Assembly (NCBI GenBank): GCA_034440615.1
Contig: JAOTOM010003688.1
Location: forward strand, 1-64,000
DNA from: Ashinkailepas kermadecensis
Lineage: Eukaryota; Arthropoda; Thecostraca; Neolepadidae
Direction of reading: 5' to 3'
DNA length: 64,000 nucleotides
Part shown: in pieces, positions 1-12,270 of the stretch
How positions within the stretch are numbered: the stretch's first letter is position 1
How the letters are laid out: the number at the start of each line of letters is the position of its first letter
Program-made: the position numbers and the translations under genes
Notes under the pieces: generated by a model
What the model was told of the DNA's origin: nothing
The model's input: the letters and a program-made list of their open reading frames with translations, nothing else
The model's database searches: none

Positions 1-369
1 GGCTCCAGATTGTGTTGTTTTTCTTGATTCGTGGAAGTGCATTTTTGTATTCCCTTTAGGCCGTGTATGTTGTAAAATCGCCTCTGGCCGTCAGGACGGT
101 ATGCCGGGGTCTATAACTTTCACCGGGCCAACGACCTCACAACTGGATGGGGACCCAACCTTCTGTTTTGGCCCACATGCGAGGCTGATGGTGTTTTTAT
201 GCCGCCTTTGAACGCGACACGTACTGCGGGTCGGGTTCGGCGGTATTTCAATTCCACATGAGAGGGGAGGGAGAAGGTGGCCGGGATCTGGTCGGACGTC
301 TTGTTGCCTGGTCGGATGGGAAAATATTGAAAGCTTAGTACCGAAAGAATTTAAGGTTCTACTTGTCCA
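1..369. other. Unannotated left edge
   Basis: I see no gene, RNA or repeat here. Open frames that cross it are read-through from the satellite that follows. Confidence 0.5.
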
Positions 370-410
370 AGTCAAGTCCAAGTCCAAGTCCAAGTCCAAG
401 TCCAAGTCCA
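370..410 (+). repeat. Hexanucleotide microsatellite (AAGTCC)n
   Basis: About seven head-to-tail copies of AAGTCC directly abut the 105-bp satellite at 411, with no spacer. Confidence 0.9.
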
Positions 411-1320
411 TCGCTCGCTGGCCGAAGCCCGAGCACCCCGCACAGCCGGCACCCGGGCCGTCGGGCGCTCGCCGATAGACGGCCGCCGGTCGCTGTCGCT
501 CCCGGCTGCCGTCTATCGCTCGCTGGCCGCAGCCCGAGCACCCCGGACAGCCGGCACCCGGGCCGTCGGGCGCTCGCCGATAGACGGCCGCCGGTCGCTG
601 TCGCTCCCGGCTGCCGTCTATCGCTCGCTGGCCGCAGCCCGAGCACCCCGGACAGCCGGCACCCGGGCCGTCGGGCGCTCGCCGATAGACGGCCGCCGGT
701 CGCCGTCGCTCCCGGCTGCCGTCTGTCGCTCGCTGGCCGCAGCCCGAGCACCCCGCACAGCCGGCACCCGGGCCGTCGGGCGCTCGCCGATAGACGGCCG
801 CCGGTCGCCGTCGCTCCCGGCTGCCGTCTATCGCTCGCTGGCCGCAGCCCGAGCACCCCGGACAGCCGGCACCCGGGCCGTCGGGCGCTCGCCGATAGAC
901 GGCCGCCGGTCGCTGTCGCTCCCGGCTGCCGTCTATCGCTCGCTGGCCGCAGCCCGAGCACCCCCGGACAGCCGGCACCCGGGCCGTCCGGCGCTCGCCG
1001 ATAGACGGCCGCCGGTCGCCGTCGCTCCCGGCTGCCGTCTATCGCTCGCTGGCCGCAGCCCGAGCACCCCGCACAGCCGGCACCCGGGCCGTCGGGCGCT
1101 CGCCGATAGACGGCGGCCGGTGGCCGTCGCTCCCGGCTGCCGTCTATCGCTCGCTGGCCGCAGCCCGAGCACCCCGGACAGCCGGCACCCGGGCCGTCGG
1201 GCGCTCGCCGATAGACGGCCGCCGGTCGCCGTCGCTCCCGGCTGCCGTCTATCGCTCGCTGGCCGCAGCCCGAGCACCCCGGACAGCCGGCACCCGGGCC
1301 GTCGGGCGCTCGCCGATAGC
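411..1320 (+). repeat. 105-bp GC-rich satellite, about 8.7 copies
   Basis: The unit starts TCGCTCGCTGGCCGCAGC and recurs at 411, 516, 621, 726, 831 and onward with a 105-bp period. One extra C near 961 shifts later copies by one base. Copies differ at only a few positions, so the array is young or homogenised. It is CpG-rich in an otherwise AT-leaning region. 105 is a multiple of three, so long frames run through it on both strands. Their cysteine- and arginine-rich translations resemble no family I know, and I treat them as satellite read-through. Confidence 0.95.
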
Positions 1321-3402
1321 TCGCCGATAGAACACCGCCGGTCGGTGTCGCTCCCGGCTGCCGTCTATCGCCGATAGAGCGATAGACGGCGTCGGGAGCT
1401 GTCTGTCTGTTTTTCTATAGACGGCGTCGGGAACTGTTTGTCTGTCTGTCTATAGCCGGCTTCGGGAGCGAGCGATATATGGCGTTGGGAGCGAGCGATA
1501 GACGGCGTCGGTAGCGAGAGATAGACGGCGCCGGGAGCGAGCGGTAGACGACGTCGGGAGCTGTCTGTCTGTCTGTCTAAAGACGGCGTCGGGAGCGAGC
1601 GATAGACGACGGGGGGAGCGAGTGATCGTCGGTGTCGGGAGCTGTCTGTCGGTCTGTCTATAGACGGCGTCGGGAGCGAGCGATAGACGGCGTCGGGAGC
1701 TGTCTGTCTGTCTGTCTATAGACGTCGTCGGGAGCGAGCGACAGACGGCGTTTGGAGCGAGCGATAGACGGCGTCGGGAGCGGGCGATAGACGGCGTCGG
1801 GAGCTGTCTGTCTGTCTGTCTATAGAGTGCGTCGGGAGCGAGCGATAGACTGTGTCGGCAGCTGTCTGTCTGTCTGTCTATAGACGGCGTCGGGAGTGAG
1901 CGATAGACGGCAGTCGGGAGCGAGCGATAGACGGCGTCGGGAGCGAGCGATAGACGGCGTCGGGAGCTGTCTATGTGTCTGTCTATAGACGGCGTCGAGA
2001 GCGAGCGATAGATGGCGCCGGGAACAAGCGATAGACGTCGTCGTGTGCCGTCTGTCTGTCTGTCTGTCTATAGACGGCGTCGGGAGCGAGCGATTGACGT
2101 CGACGTGAGCCAGCGATAGACGGCGTCGGGAGCTGTTTGTCGATCTGTATATAGACGGCGTCGGGAGCGAGCGATAGATGGCGTCGGCAGCTGTCTGTCT
2201 GTCTGTCTATGGACGGCGTCGGGAGCTGTCTGTCTGTCTGTCTATAGACGGCGTCGGGAGCGAGCGATAGACGGCGTCGGGAGCGCGCGATAGACGGCCT
2301 CGGGAGCTATGTCTGTCTGTCTATAGACGGCGTCGGGAGCGAGCGATTGACGTCGACGTGAGCCAGCGATAGACGGCGTCGGGAGCTGTTTGTCGATCTG
2401 TCTATAGACGGCGTCGGGAGCGAGCGATAGACGGCGTCGGGAGCTGTCCGTCTGTCTATATAGACGGCGTCGGGAGCGAGCGATAGACGGCGTCGGGAGC
2501 GAGCGATAGACGGCGCCTAGAGCGAGCGATAGACTGCGTCGGGAGCTGTCTGTCCGTGTGTCTATAGACGGCGTCGGGAGCGAGCGATAGACGGCAGTCT
2601 GTAGCGAGCGATAAACGGCGTTGGGAGCGAGCGATAGACGGCGCCGGGAGCGAGCGATAGACAGCGTCGGGAGCTGCCTGTCTGTCTAAAGACGGCGTCG
2701 GGAGCGAGCGATAGACGGCGTCAGGAGCGAGCGATAGACGGCGTCGGGAGCTGTCCGTCTGTCTGTCTATAGACGGTGTCGGGAGCGAGCGATAGATGGC
2801 GCCGGGAGCGAGAGATAGACGGTGTGGGGAGCTGTCTGTCTGTCTGTCGATGGACGGCGTCGGTAGCGAGTGATAGACGGCGTCGGGAGCGAGCGATAAA
2901 CGGTGTCGGATGCTGTCTGTCTGTCTGTCTATAGACGGCGGCGGGAGCGAGCGATAGACGGCGTCGGGAGCGAGCGATAGACGGCGTCGGGATCGAGCGA
3001 TAGACGGCCCGGGTGCAGCCGTCCGAGCCGGCCAGCGAGCGATAGACGGCGTCCGGAGCGAGCGATAGACGGCCCGGGTGCAGCCGCCCGGGCCGGCCAG
3101 CGAGTGATAGACGGCGTAGGGAGCAAGCGATAGACAGCGTTGGGAGCGAGCGATAAACGGCGTCGGGAGCGAGCGATAGATGGCCCGGGTGCAGCCGTCC
3201 GAGCCGGCCAGCGAGCGATAGACGGCGTCGGGAACAAGCGATAGACGGCGCCGAGAGCGAGCGATAGACGGCGTCGGGAGCGAGCGATAGACGGCGTCGG
3301 GAGCTGTCTGTCTGTCTGTCTATAGAGTGCGTCGGGAGCGAGCGATAGACTGTGTCGGCAGCTGTCTGTCTGTCTGTCTATAGACGGCGTCGGGAGCAAG
3401 CC
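1321..3402 (-). repeat. Irregular satellite related to the 105-bp unit, opposite orientation
   Basis: This is built from short blocks: GCGATAGACGGCGTCGGGA, alternating with GAGCTGTCTGTCTGTCTGTC. The block GGCCAGCGAGCGATAGACGG (near 3030, 3095 and 3205) is the reverse complement of the start of the 105-bp unit. This array is therefore a diverged, shorter-period relative in inverted orientation. Block order is irregular, with no fixed higher-order period visible by eye. It ends at about 3402 beside a 13-bp direct repeat (CAAGCCTCTTGAT twice). Confidence 0.85.
1360..1390. repeat. Palindromic switch point between the two satellite orientations
   Basis: 12-bp arms GCCGTCTATCGC (1360-1371) and GCGATAGACGGC (1379-1390) are perfectly complementary around a 7-base spacer. 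Partial complementarity continues outward. Everything left of it is in the 105-bp orientation and everything right is in the opposite orientation. Confidence 0.85.
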
Positions 3403-4373
3403 TCTTGATCAAGCCTCTTGATTGTCTGACCTAATTTTTTGTTTTGCGTTTGTTGGTGCATTTGATCTCCCTATTGGATTTGTTGTCCATGGCTGCTGTG
3501 CGTTGTCAGCTATTTGTCATACTTTGCAGTCTTGATGTTTAGTAACATTCCTTGGTTTGCCTCCAGCATTTCCAATTTGGAACTGGTGTTTGTATGATGA
3601 TGGAAAGTTATTGATGATCTATAGGTGATTGTAGAATCTGGATATTTAATCCTGCTACCATATTACATCCTTCCACTCAGAAACCTTAAAAAGAATGCTA
3701 ATGATCTCTGAACCTCTCAAATGCAGCGCCACAGCACTGATTGAGACACTGTTTTTACTGGTGCTTCACATCCCACAAACCCAGTCAGGAGCACAGTGTG
3801 AAAATCTCAATTGCAGCTTATTGTAGGACATCATGTCTTAATTGTGGTGGAGTGGGGTGTCATATGCTTGATATGTGCTAAATGGGCGAGCATTCCCATC
3901 TCAATGGGGATATGTGTGATATTTGTCTGATTGCTTTGTGATTGAGTGGCACCCTAAGTGGTTTGATTATGTGATGGTGTTTCATGTCAGATGATGGCAG
4001 CTGGAGGTATGCTCATTTTGATGGTGATATGGAATGTGTTGCTAGCAGGCACATAGGAAGCTCCTCTCCATTGGCCAGCCATGCTGGTCTACCTGGCTGT
4101 GATATGGGGCCAGCCTTGTCATGACCTTGACTGGGGCTAGGTCCAGAGTTGGGATTCTGTGTGCACCAAATGCACACCTGTCAGCACAGTTCAGAGTGTC
4201 TTGTCTGCCAGCCCAAATATAATGACCTGTATCCATTTGCAGAATGTGGAGAATATTTGGCAACAAAGTCTAATCATATTTTGTGCTTTCAGCATCTGCT
4301 GCATGGGCCTGCAAGTGGTGCCAACTGGTTGGCCGAGATTAGCTGCTGCCCGACAACCACCTCTCCGACCACA
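3403..4373. other. Gene-free DNA
   Basis: I find no coding frame with family resemblance, no tRNA-like boxes and no tandem repeat. Confidence 0.5.
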
Positions 4374-4672
4374 GTGGGACAGCAGGTGGTGGTGGGACAG
4401 CGGTGTCATTTTGTGCACAACTGAAGAGAGGGCTCACAAATATTAATTATAGGCTGTGACAGGCCACTTCACGACAAAAGTATACTGGCATGTCGTTGGC
4501 ATGCGCTATTATAACCAAGTGGGACCAAGTGGGACAGCAGGTGGTGGTGGGACAGCGGTGTCATTTTGTGCACAACTGAAGAGAGGGCTCACAAAGATTA
4601 ATTATAGGCTGTGACAGGCCACTTCAAGACAAAAGTATACTGGTATGTCGCTGGCATGCGCTATTACAACAC
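4374..4672 (+). repeat. Tandem duplication of about 155 bp
   Basis: The block starting GTGGGACAGCAGGTGGTGG at 4374 is repeated at 4529. The copies agree almost completely through TGGCATGCGCTATTA, with only a few substitutions. This is a recent direct duplication with no recognised function. Confidence 0.9.
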
Positions 4673-7439
4673 TTGATGTTCTTAATGTGCTGCGACTGCC
4701 TCGACATAGGCCTAGCACATGTTCGAAGCACGTCGTTCCAGCTGCAGGATCAATGATGGCCCTGTGTTGCACACATTTGATGGTTTTGTGTATAGGTGTC
4801 TTTCCTGGAAAGCATTGAAGCTGGCGTGAAGGTGGTAAGAGTCGTCCGATTTTCCCTTCTCTGAGAATATTGCAAGTTGGTGCAAATAAGCACTCGTAAG
4901 AACCAAATGAATATTGTATCCAGATAGCTGTTGGGAGACTTTTCGACCAATTCGCAGCTTGATCCCAGCGTTTATGCAACAGAGGAGGGCGAGGCCTCTC
5001 ACCGAACATTTGAGTACTTGATTTGATTTGATTCTTCGCTTAGTATTATTGTCTGCCGTGGAATCGTCGATCCAGAACAGGGATGAGGGCAGTTAAGGAT
5101 ATGCACGAACAGCTTAAGGCATTTCTGTCCAGGGGACACCTTTCGCTAAACATTCCGACGGCGGGATGGTGTGATGGTGGCGTTTGGCCGATTGGAGTTG
5201 GGACGGATGAACCTTTGCGATGCGGCACTTTTCTCGGTTATATGAAAATTTTCGTTCACCGATCTGGACCGGGCACGGGATCACACAGTGCGCGCCCGCC
5301 TCTGGATCCGCCAGTGAAATATGCGTATGCACCGATGTGTTCTGTTTGCGTCTGTTACCTTTTGTGTCTGTAAATGCTTGTAACTTGTGGAATACATTTG
5401 GTGAAGAGGAGTGCATTTTTTTCTGCGTCTGCTACACTGGTTGCATTTGGTTGGAGGCCGAGCAACGTTCTCCTCTTTAGGAAAATTGAATTTCCCTCTT
5501 CTCGTCGTCCCGAGGTAAGCAAGGCGTTTTGCGAGAATGAGCGATGGAAGCATATCACAATCAACTGATACAAATCTGGGTTAAATCTGGCGTTGAAAGA
5601 CTTGCCTGTGCTACCCGAGGAAATGTCTGTTAGTGTGGTGAGGTGAGCTGGAATACACTCTCAATTTTCAACTTTAACACTCGGGAGTCGTCAGCATTGC
5701 GTGGGTCATAATTCAACCGATACAATCTTCTCCAAATGTATGCAAGACAAAACACCTGGAGGTTGTAGCACCATCTGCATGAGATATACAAGGTGGCACT
5801 GCAATTATCAGCTTAGTGAATTGACAATACGTGGTGGCAGGGGTGAAGCTTTATATGACATTGTGAGGGCACTTGCATGACCCCCTCCCCCCCCCCCATG
5901 TGGCCTTTGCACCTCTAAATAATATAAACTTATAACATGAGATACTAGTGGTATGCCCCCAATCCACTTGTGCCCGCTTATTGCTTTAATGTGTTGCGCC
6001 CTCCCCCTCGACGAAATTATGTTCCGATGACTAGGCCTATGGGTGGCAACATTTATTTTTGCAACAGTGCAATGTACAATGATGGAACATGTACGAATCG
6101 AGTATCGGCACTCGTACCCTTGTGATCAGGCTTCTGGTGCATATTAAATGAATTTGCATCGCCATGAAGGTTCTCTTCTACCATTGCTGAGTTCTGCCTA
6201 ACTTCTTCCATATTCATGTTCATCTGTGTTCCATTTCGAAGTTCTATTTTTCAACGTTTTTCATTTGTTTCTACCCACTTGTATGACAACGGGGCACATC
6301 TCCATCGAATTGCATCAAGCTACCTAACAGATCCAGCGGGGCCCTAGGGGACGGCCACCCTCCTCCCTCCCCCTTGGGAACCCGATGAAGGTCTCCGACA
6401 TAGATGGTTGCTTGTTCAGGTAGTAAAGGCTCTAAACAAAGAAACGTAATAATGCATTATTTCCTTTTTATTTCCCATGCATTATTCCCCCTTCGGCAAA
6501 GGCACGATCTTTCCGTGAAGGTTGAATGCTCCTTCACCCCCTCCATCCTCAACACATTTTTCAGCCGGAGACGTTTCTCCGAATAGAGAACGTCCTCGGC
6601 ATGTGGGAAGCTCGATTGCACCCATCCCTCCCCTCAGAGGCGTAGGAACGTCTCAAAAAGTGGAGGGGGGGGCGGGAAATCCACTTTGAATTCATTCTTT
6701 CCATGCATTGCCATAACATTAATGTTACACTTTCATAGAAAGTGGAGGGTCATGGCCCCTTGTCCCCTGTTCCTACACCCATTCCTCCCATTTCCCACAC
6801 TCAACGAACTTTTACCCGAAGGTGCTTCTTCGGATGGAAAAGGCGCCCCCTAAAAAATAAGCCCGCACCCCCGTAACGAAATCCAGATCCGTCAGTGAAA
6901 CATACCACCATGTGTGCCTACCATGCCCCTGTCGGTTCCCTATATTGGTTCAGATAATGTCGAATCTGAAGTATTTTATAGTAAGCATAGATGGGGCTAG
7001 CGCAACGCTGACAGAGCGTTCAACACTTCCCTCAGGACCCACAAAACATGAATATTCGTTAATTTATTGATATATTGAAAAACAGGATTATATTTATCTA
7101 GTATGAGAATCTAAAATTTACCCATAAATTCGGTCGTCATAATTCATATCAGGCAGGTATTGTTCTTATTTATTTCCTGGAACGAAAACTCTATCCATAT
7201 TGAAGGTATAGAGATAACAGGTTCATGCCATTCGCGCAGTTCGGTTGTATTCTACAGCAATATATGTATTATGATAATATCAGTTTAGCAAATATATGTG
7301 TGTTAAGCTGTCAAAATAATACAACAAAAACATATCATTACAGGCCGCTACGCGAATCGTCATTTCATTTTGACACACATTTCCACCACCTAAGCATATT
7401 TAGTAAGTGCTTGCGAAAACGTCGGCGAGACTGACCGAA
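4673..7439. other. Gene-free DNA
   Basis: Short open frames occur, the longest about 135 residues on the minus strand at 4602-5009. None looks like a protein family. A poly-C run lies at about 5881-5897. No convincing exon or mobile element was found. Confidence 0.45.
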
Positions 7440-9300
7440 ACGTCATACATAGTGAGCGCACTAGCGCCCTCAGCGGGGAATGCGCGGGTTTTATCCAGTT
7501 TGTAGTACGACTCCGCATATGTACCACTGGTAGACATGGGTACGAATATTTTGACAGGCTGCCCAAGGATGAGGGGGGGGGAGGCTGGAACCAGAGTACT
7601 TTCCTCGGAAGTGTCAACATTGGGATTTTTTACATCAAGGTTTAGCTTGAGAACGATGATTATATTTTCCATTTTTGTGAAAACTCCCACAAAATAAAAG
7701 TATACCTTTTCACAGAGATGGGAACTGTGACGTGTTAGTATCTATCTGGTTGGAAACATGGATGTCCACAATCCTTTCATACTGGCATTACGTGAAGATA
7801 TTTGGCATTTTCTAGCTGACGGCAGCATGCTGAAGATGGCAGGCCATTTGGCAAATTCGTGGTTCAGGTTATTTTTTAATTCTTAGGATTTCTTTTTCCA
7901 GCACAATGTTCATGACTGGTCAACATGATGTGGCCACTCGTTTTCTCTGCAAATGCTTACTTTTCAGTTGGCTGGTAAAATAACACAAAAAATGTGCTTG
8001 GAGATTGGTAATATAGCATAAAAATAATGCAAAACAGGAAAGTGTAGCATACCCTTACCTAACACAACCTTACCTCCCATGCAAAACATAATAAAAAAGC
8101 ACAAAATTCCAGCAATTTTTGCTCTAAAATATTTCACTCGAAAAACGAAACCCAATGTAACGTAACCCTTCTTTACGCAAAAAATAAAGTTTTTTTTTTT
8201 TAACGAAACCTGATATAGCCAAACCTAACCACTTTGCTTCATGCAGGTAAAATGTATGCAAAATTTGTCTTGTAAATCTTGAAGCACAATAACGCCGGAC
8301 TGCCAATACATTTTGCAACAAAAAAACTGCAGAAACCCCAGCAGTAGCATACTTGTAATGCTTTTCTCAAGCTGAGTGAAATTCCACAATATGCCGGACA
8401 TTCCATGTAAAATTAAGCCAACAATCCTTGCCCTCCATCCATAGCAGTGCTAGCTAATGAATCACTTCAATTTTATAGTTGATAGTCATCCATTTTCGTA
8501 TTATCTCCATCAATATCATAAAATATGGCAGCAGTTGCAGAGGGCATCCTACACACTTTGCATCATCAAAATGCTGCTTGAAGATGTTGGATGACATCGA
8601 CCTACACCTGCTTATCACCGATTATGTTGCTCTAAACCTACCTACGTACACATTATTGATCATGTCTGCCTACACTTATTGATAATTGATTGCATGAACT
8701 TCTACACATGTACAATGTATATATTTTCTGCAAGAAAGCTACTTAAAATTCCACAACATGCTTGACATTCCATGTAAAGATCAATCTGAAAACATGCGTA
8801 CCTTGTCTAAAATCCATAGAGTATAGCCAAATAATCCCTGCAATTTGTTATTTGATAGCAGTCCCTTTTAGCAATATCTCCACGGACATCAATATATTGC
8901 AGTACTTGGAGCAGGCAGCTTACTAACTCTGTTCCATCACAATACTGCTTGAAGGTATGCTATGGCGTCTGTACGCACCGCATTGCGCCGGATTTGAAAC
9001 ACAAATGTTAGTTGCTGCATTACCACCATAATAGATTACCTACTCTTCCAAGCATCATATTTTCGTAAAAATTTGTAACATTTCAGTATCACAAGCCCTC
9101 GTCTTAGTATCCATGACGCGAGCCGGGTGGAAAACCTTGTATGGAATAATTCAACGTATGGTCCCTTGTCCGTTTTGGGCTTGGCTGCTCAGAGGATCCA
9201 CATATGTGACGTCACTGCTACGAGAAGGTGTTCAAATCGATGTCAACCCCCAAGTGAAATTATTAAATTATGCTGTAAATGCTTCTCCCATTAGAAAAAC
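7440..9300 (+). repeat. 1.8-kb dispersed repeat, copy 1 (inverted relative to 19.9-21.6 kb)
   Basis: The whole stretch can be matched in reverse complement to 19917-21640. Examples are the block around 9085-9115 (AGCCCTCGTCTTAGTATCCA) against 20090-20115, and the block at 7735-7765 against 21315-21350. No transposase, reverse transcriptase or terminal repeats are visible, so the class is unknown. Shorter relatives appear near 58970-59200 and 63130-63260. It is most likely a non-autonomous mobile element. Confidence 0.7.
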
Positions 9301-9476
9301 AAATCAGTTTTGTCTACGAAGTATTATTACCGGTTTTTGTTTGCAACCAAAACCCATTACGTGAAACTTGTACATTGCAATGTCTGTGGACTTTGAGACA
9401 GACTACAGTCGCCCTCGGAGTCGCGACGCACCATGTCATCACTTCAGCAGTGCGTGACCACCGAGGCCGGATGATC

Positions 9477-10586
9477 TCACTCAGACGACTCCAGCAGACG
9501 CGGTCCGTCGCCGACACCGGTGTAGATCACCGACACCACTCCGCCGGGTGTGCTCTCCTGCAGCTCCTCCAGCGCGGCGTCCAGTGACGGCACCTCCACC
9601 GGCCGGCCACTCACCCAGCCGTCGAGCGTAGGCGGCGGGAAAGCACGCGCCACGGCCGCCAAAAACGGCGCCACCTCCGCCGCCAGCAAGTAGATGCACG
9701 CGTTGGGTCCGGCGTCGAACGTGTAGGCGACGCGCACGTCACCGCGGAGCGCATTGTACACGTGCACTGTGTCAACGATGGTGTGGCTGACGTCGTTCAT
9801 GTAGCGAAGCGGAGGGTAGGTATCCTGGCAGAGGGCGTGCAGCTGATTGCTGTCGCGCATCGTGATCTCGCCGAACGCGGCGAAGTCGCGTGCCAGGATC
9901 GCCGCCACGATGCTGGCCATCCGCGTCGGCACGCTGTGCGCCAGTCGTGCACGCATCAGATCCGAGGTGGCCACGGTGACGCCCATGCCGGCCGTACTGC
10001 CGACCTTCTTGCGGTCGGTGCTCACGACGAGGATGAGACAGTGGAGGTCGGGCCAGTGCGAAGCGGGCGCCACCTGTACAGCTCGAGAATCGGCGCCCGT
10101 CGGGTCAGTGCCGGCCACCCAGCGCACGAAGCCGCCCAGCACACTGCGGCACGCCGAGCCGGATCCCTGGCGAGCCACGGTGCTGATGTCGCCCCTGACG
10201 TCATACAGGCGCGACAGCGCGAACACGAGGCATGCGTAGCCGGCCGCCGACGACGCCAGGCCGGCCGCTGTTGGAAAGTTGTTCTCGGAGACTATGCGAA
10301 CCGCGCCCCGCGGCAGCGAGCCGTGTTCGGTCAGCGCGCGCTTCCTGATCTCAATCAGGCAGTTCTGCAGGCGTGGATTGGCAATGGATTCCTGTTTTCC
10401 GTTCAGCCAGATCTCGTCCTCGGTGAAAGCCTCGCTCAAGGTGATGGTTGTTTTTGCACGAAGTTCGTCAGAGTTCAGGGTGACACTAAGCGAGTCGTTC
10501 AGAGGAATGATGAGCTTCTCATCCGCCTTCCCCCAGTACTTGATAACTGCAATGTTGACAGGAGCTGTGCACGTAACGGATTTCAT
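9477..10586 (-). CDS. MVD: Diphosphomevalonate decarboxylase, intronless
   Basis: This enzyme catalyses the ATP-dependent decarboxylation of mevalonate diphosphate to isopentenyl diphosphate, the last step of the mevalonate pathway. The frame is intact. I start at the methionine at 10586 (MKSVTCTAPVNIAVIKYWGK), because that is where similarity to known MVDs begins. An in-frame methionine 21 codons upstream (10649) adds residues with no family match. The product is 369 residues. It shows the substrate-binding stretch APVNIAVIKYWGK (8-20), the GHMP-kinase ATP loop PTAAGLASSAAG (105-116), and the FDAGPNA motif (D291) with the catalytic aspartate. GC-rich third positions match the WDR13 exons. 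The vertebrate gene has many introns and none is seen here. A 5'-UTR acceptor (CTGTCGCAAG) may lie just upstream of the start. It could be a retrogene, but I see no poly-A tract or flanking duplication. Confidence 0.96.
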   Translation of the reverse strand: MKSVTCTAPVNIAVIKYWGKADEKLIIPLNDSLSVTLNSDELRAKTTITLSEAFTEDEIWLNGKQESIANPRLQNCLIEIRKRALTEHGSLPRGAVRIVSENNFPTAAGLASSAAGYACLVFALSRLYDVRGDISTVARQGSGSACRSVLGGFVRWVAGTDPTGADSRAVQVAPASHWPDLHCLILVVSTDRKKVGSTAGMGVTVATSDLMRARLAHSVPTRMASIVAAILARDFAAFGEITMRDSNQLHALCQDTYPPLRYMNDVSHTIVDTVHVYNALRGDVRVAYTFDAGPNACIYLLAAEVAPFLAAVARAFPPPTLDGWVSGRPVEVPSLDAALEELQESTPGGVVSVIYTGVGDGPRLLESSE

Positions 10587-12270
10587 GCCGGTGGTAGCTT
10601 GCGACAGATATTTGTAAAACACCTGCACGAAACCAAAACCTGGCCCCAACCTCGTCCAAGCCGGAGGCGTTCTTCCGGTACCCTGCCGCTGAATTGCTTA
10701 ACCAATCACACAAGCAAACCTTGGCGAAATCAGATAGCCAGAGTGCTATTGTCCACGTCTTCTCAATCGCACGACAGTGATGAAGAAACGCCGACCCACC
10801 CGCATTCGGCAGACTCGCACACCGCAACCAAGGTCAGTAGCAGACTCCGACGCGACATAGCGCCTGTGCCATGTCAGCAAACGTTTGCCGCATGTGCGTT
10901 GTTTGTGTCATCTGATCCAGTTCGCCTTCCGCTGATTTATTCTAGTCTTCTGTATATATATATATGTTTATTTTTAGCTAGTATTTCATAATGCTGGGAC
11001 ATCGCTCTTAGCCGATATAGCGACAATAAAAATTTAGGGTAATTCTGTTTTGAAATTATTATTCGTTGTGAAATATTATAGCTGCCTAACAGGAACTCCA
11101 AAGTGCACAAATCAGTATATTTGGTTTAAACTAGATAAAACCGAAGATACGTGACGTCACATGCTAGAAGTGCCCTTCTATGCCAGAATACTGCTGAATT
11201 ATATTCCAGTTTTGATTATCCCGATAAATCTACTGAATATGGTGCTTTTGATTTTCGCACGATTGTGGCGCTTTTCCCACGACTTATTTCCCTGCCGTTT
11301 GTAACAAGATAACTAGAGACAAATAGGTTTGTAAAGCATATTCATTGAAGCTTCAATGCTTTTATCTTTTTTCTTTGTTCCCGTGTCAGTGGGTTTGAAG
11401 CAAAAGGTACCATCCCTTGAATCAACCTAGCAAAACTGACCGTGGTTGATGTTGCTGGATTACATGCATCTGAAATAATTTATGTCAATTCAGGCTGTAT
11501 ATCATGTCAACTTCGTCATCATGTCATTGATGTCATTGATGTCAGCTTTCCGTTCTTGCCCAAATCTTGTGATTATTGCCAACTTATCATGTGTGTTGGT
11601 CTCCTATCAATTGTCATATTGTTCCTGTTATGCTATGTGTAATCATGCACATACATAGGTACTGTGCCACACACCAACTTGTGCACAATTTGGTAATTCT
11701 CTCACCTAGTTGGCTCCCCATATACTCAAGCGTCACTCACCTAGAGATGAGTTCCGTGCCCGATCGAGGGGAACCCGTATCTGCAGGTACGCCAGTCCCC
11801 TAGATTAAAGCAAGATATGGTTATCAGATAGACCGGGCAAGACACAGGAACTGGAAAGTGTACCTTAAGCAGAATTTGTATGCTTAGAGTAGCCACTATA
11901 TCTGCTAATATGTTGTGAGTCAAGATTTCTGGGTAAATCTTTCTTTAAAGGTGTTTTTGGAATTTGTGGATTTTTTTGGCAGGATATGTTTATGAACGTG
12001 ATTCGGAAGATGCGATCATTCGTTTTGTCAGTAAATGCTTACGTCTCGGTTAATCTTAGCAGTAATATCTATAATGCGCCATATATGCCACACCGCTGTT
12101 CTTTGTTGTATAATTTATCCATCCCTCACCTGGCACTTCTCAGACGTGATTAAAGGGACATTCAACACTTCACGCAGTTGATTCAACAATTTTTTCATGT
12201 TGAAAATGCTTCATTTCTGCCTCTTTGCCAAATAGATGACACACCACTACTATTCCATCACAATGCCAAA
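10587..12270. other. MVD upstream region and gene-free DNA
   Basis: 10587-10870 is GC-richer than its surroundings and presumably holds the MVD promoter, which reads leftward. No TATA-like element was assigned. The rest is AT-rich with no recognisable gene. Confidence 0.4.

Noticed and set aside
91..1377. Long open frames on both strands with repeated Cys/Gly or Arg/Pro motifs
   Set aside because: They follow the 105-bp period, which is a multiple of three, and occur in several frames at once; this is satellite read-through.
2929..3399. 156-residue repetitive minus-strand frame
   Set aside because: Lies wholly in the degenerate satellite and has no family resemblance.
411..3402. CRISPR-like array
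   Set aside because: Animal genome, repeats are contiguous without unique spacers, and there are no cas genes.
9762..10991. 409-residue plus-strand open frame
   Set aside because: Shadow of the GC-rich MVD gene on the opposite strand; the minus-strand frame has all the MVD motifs.
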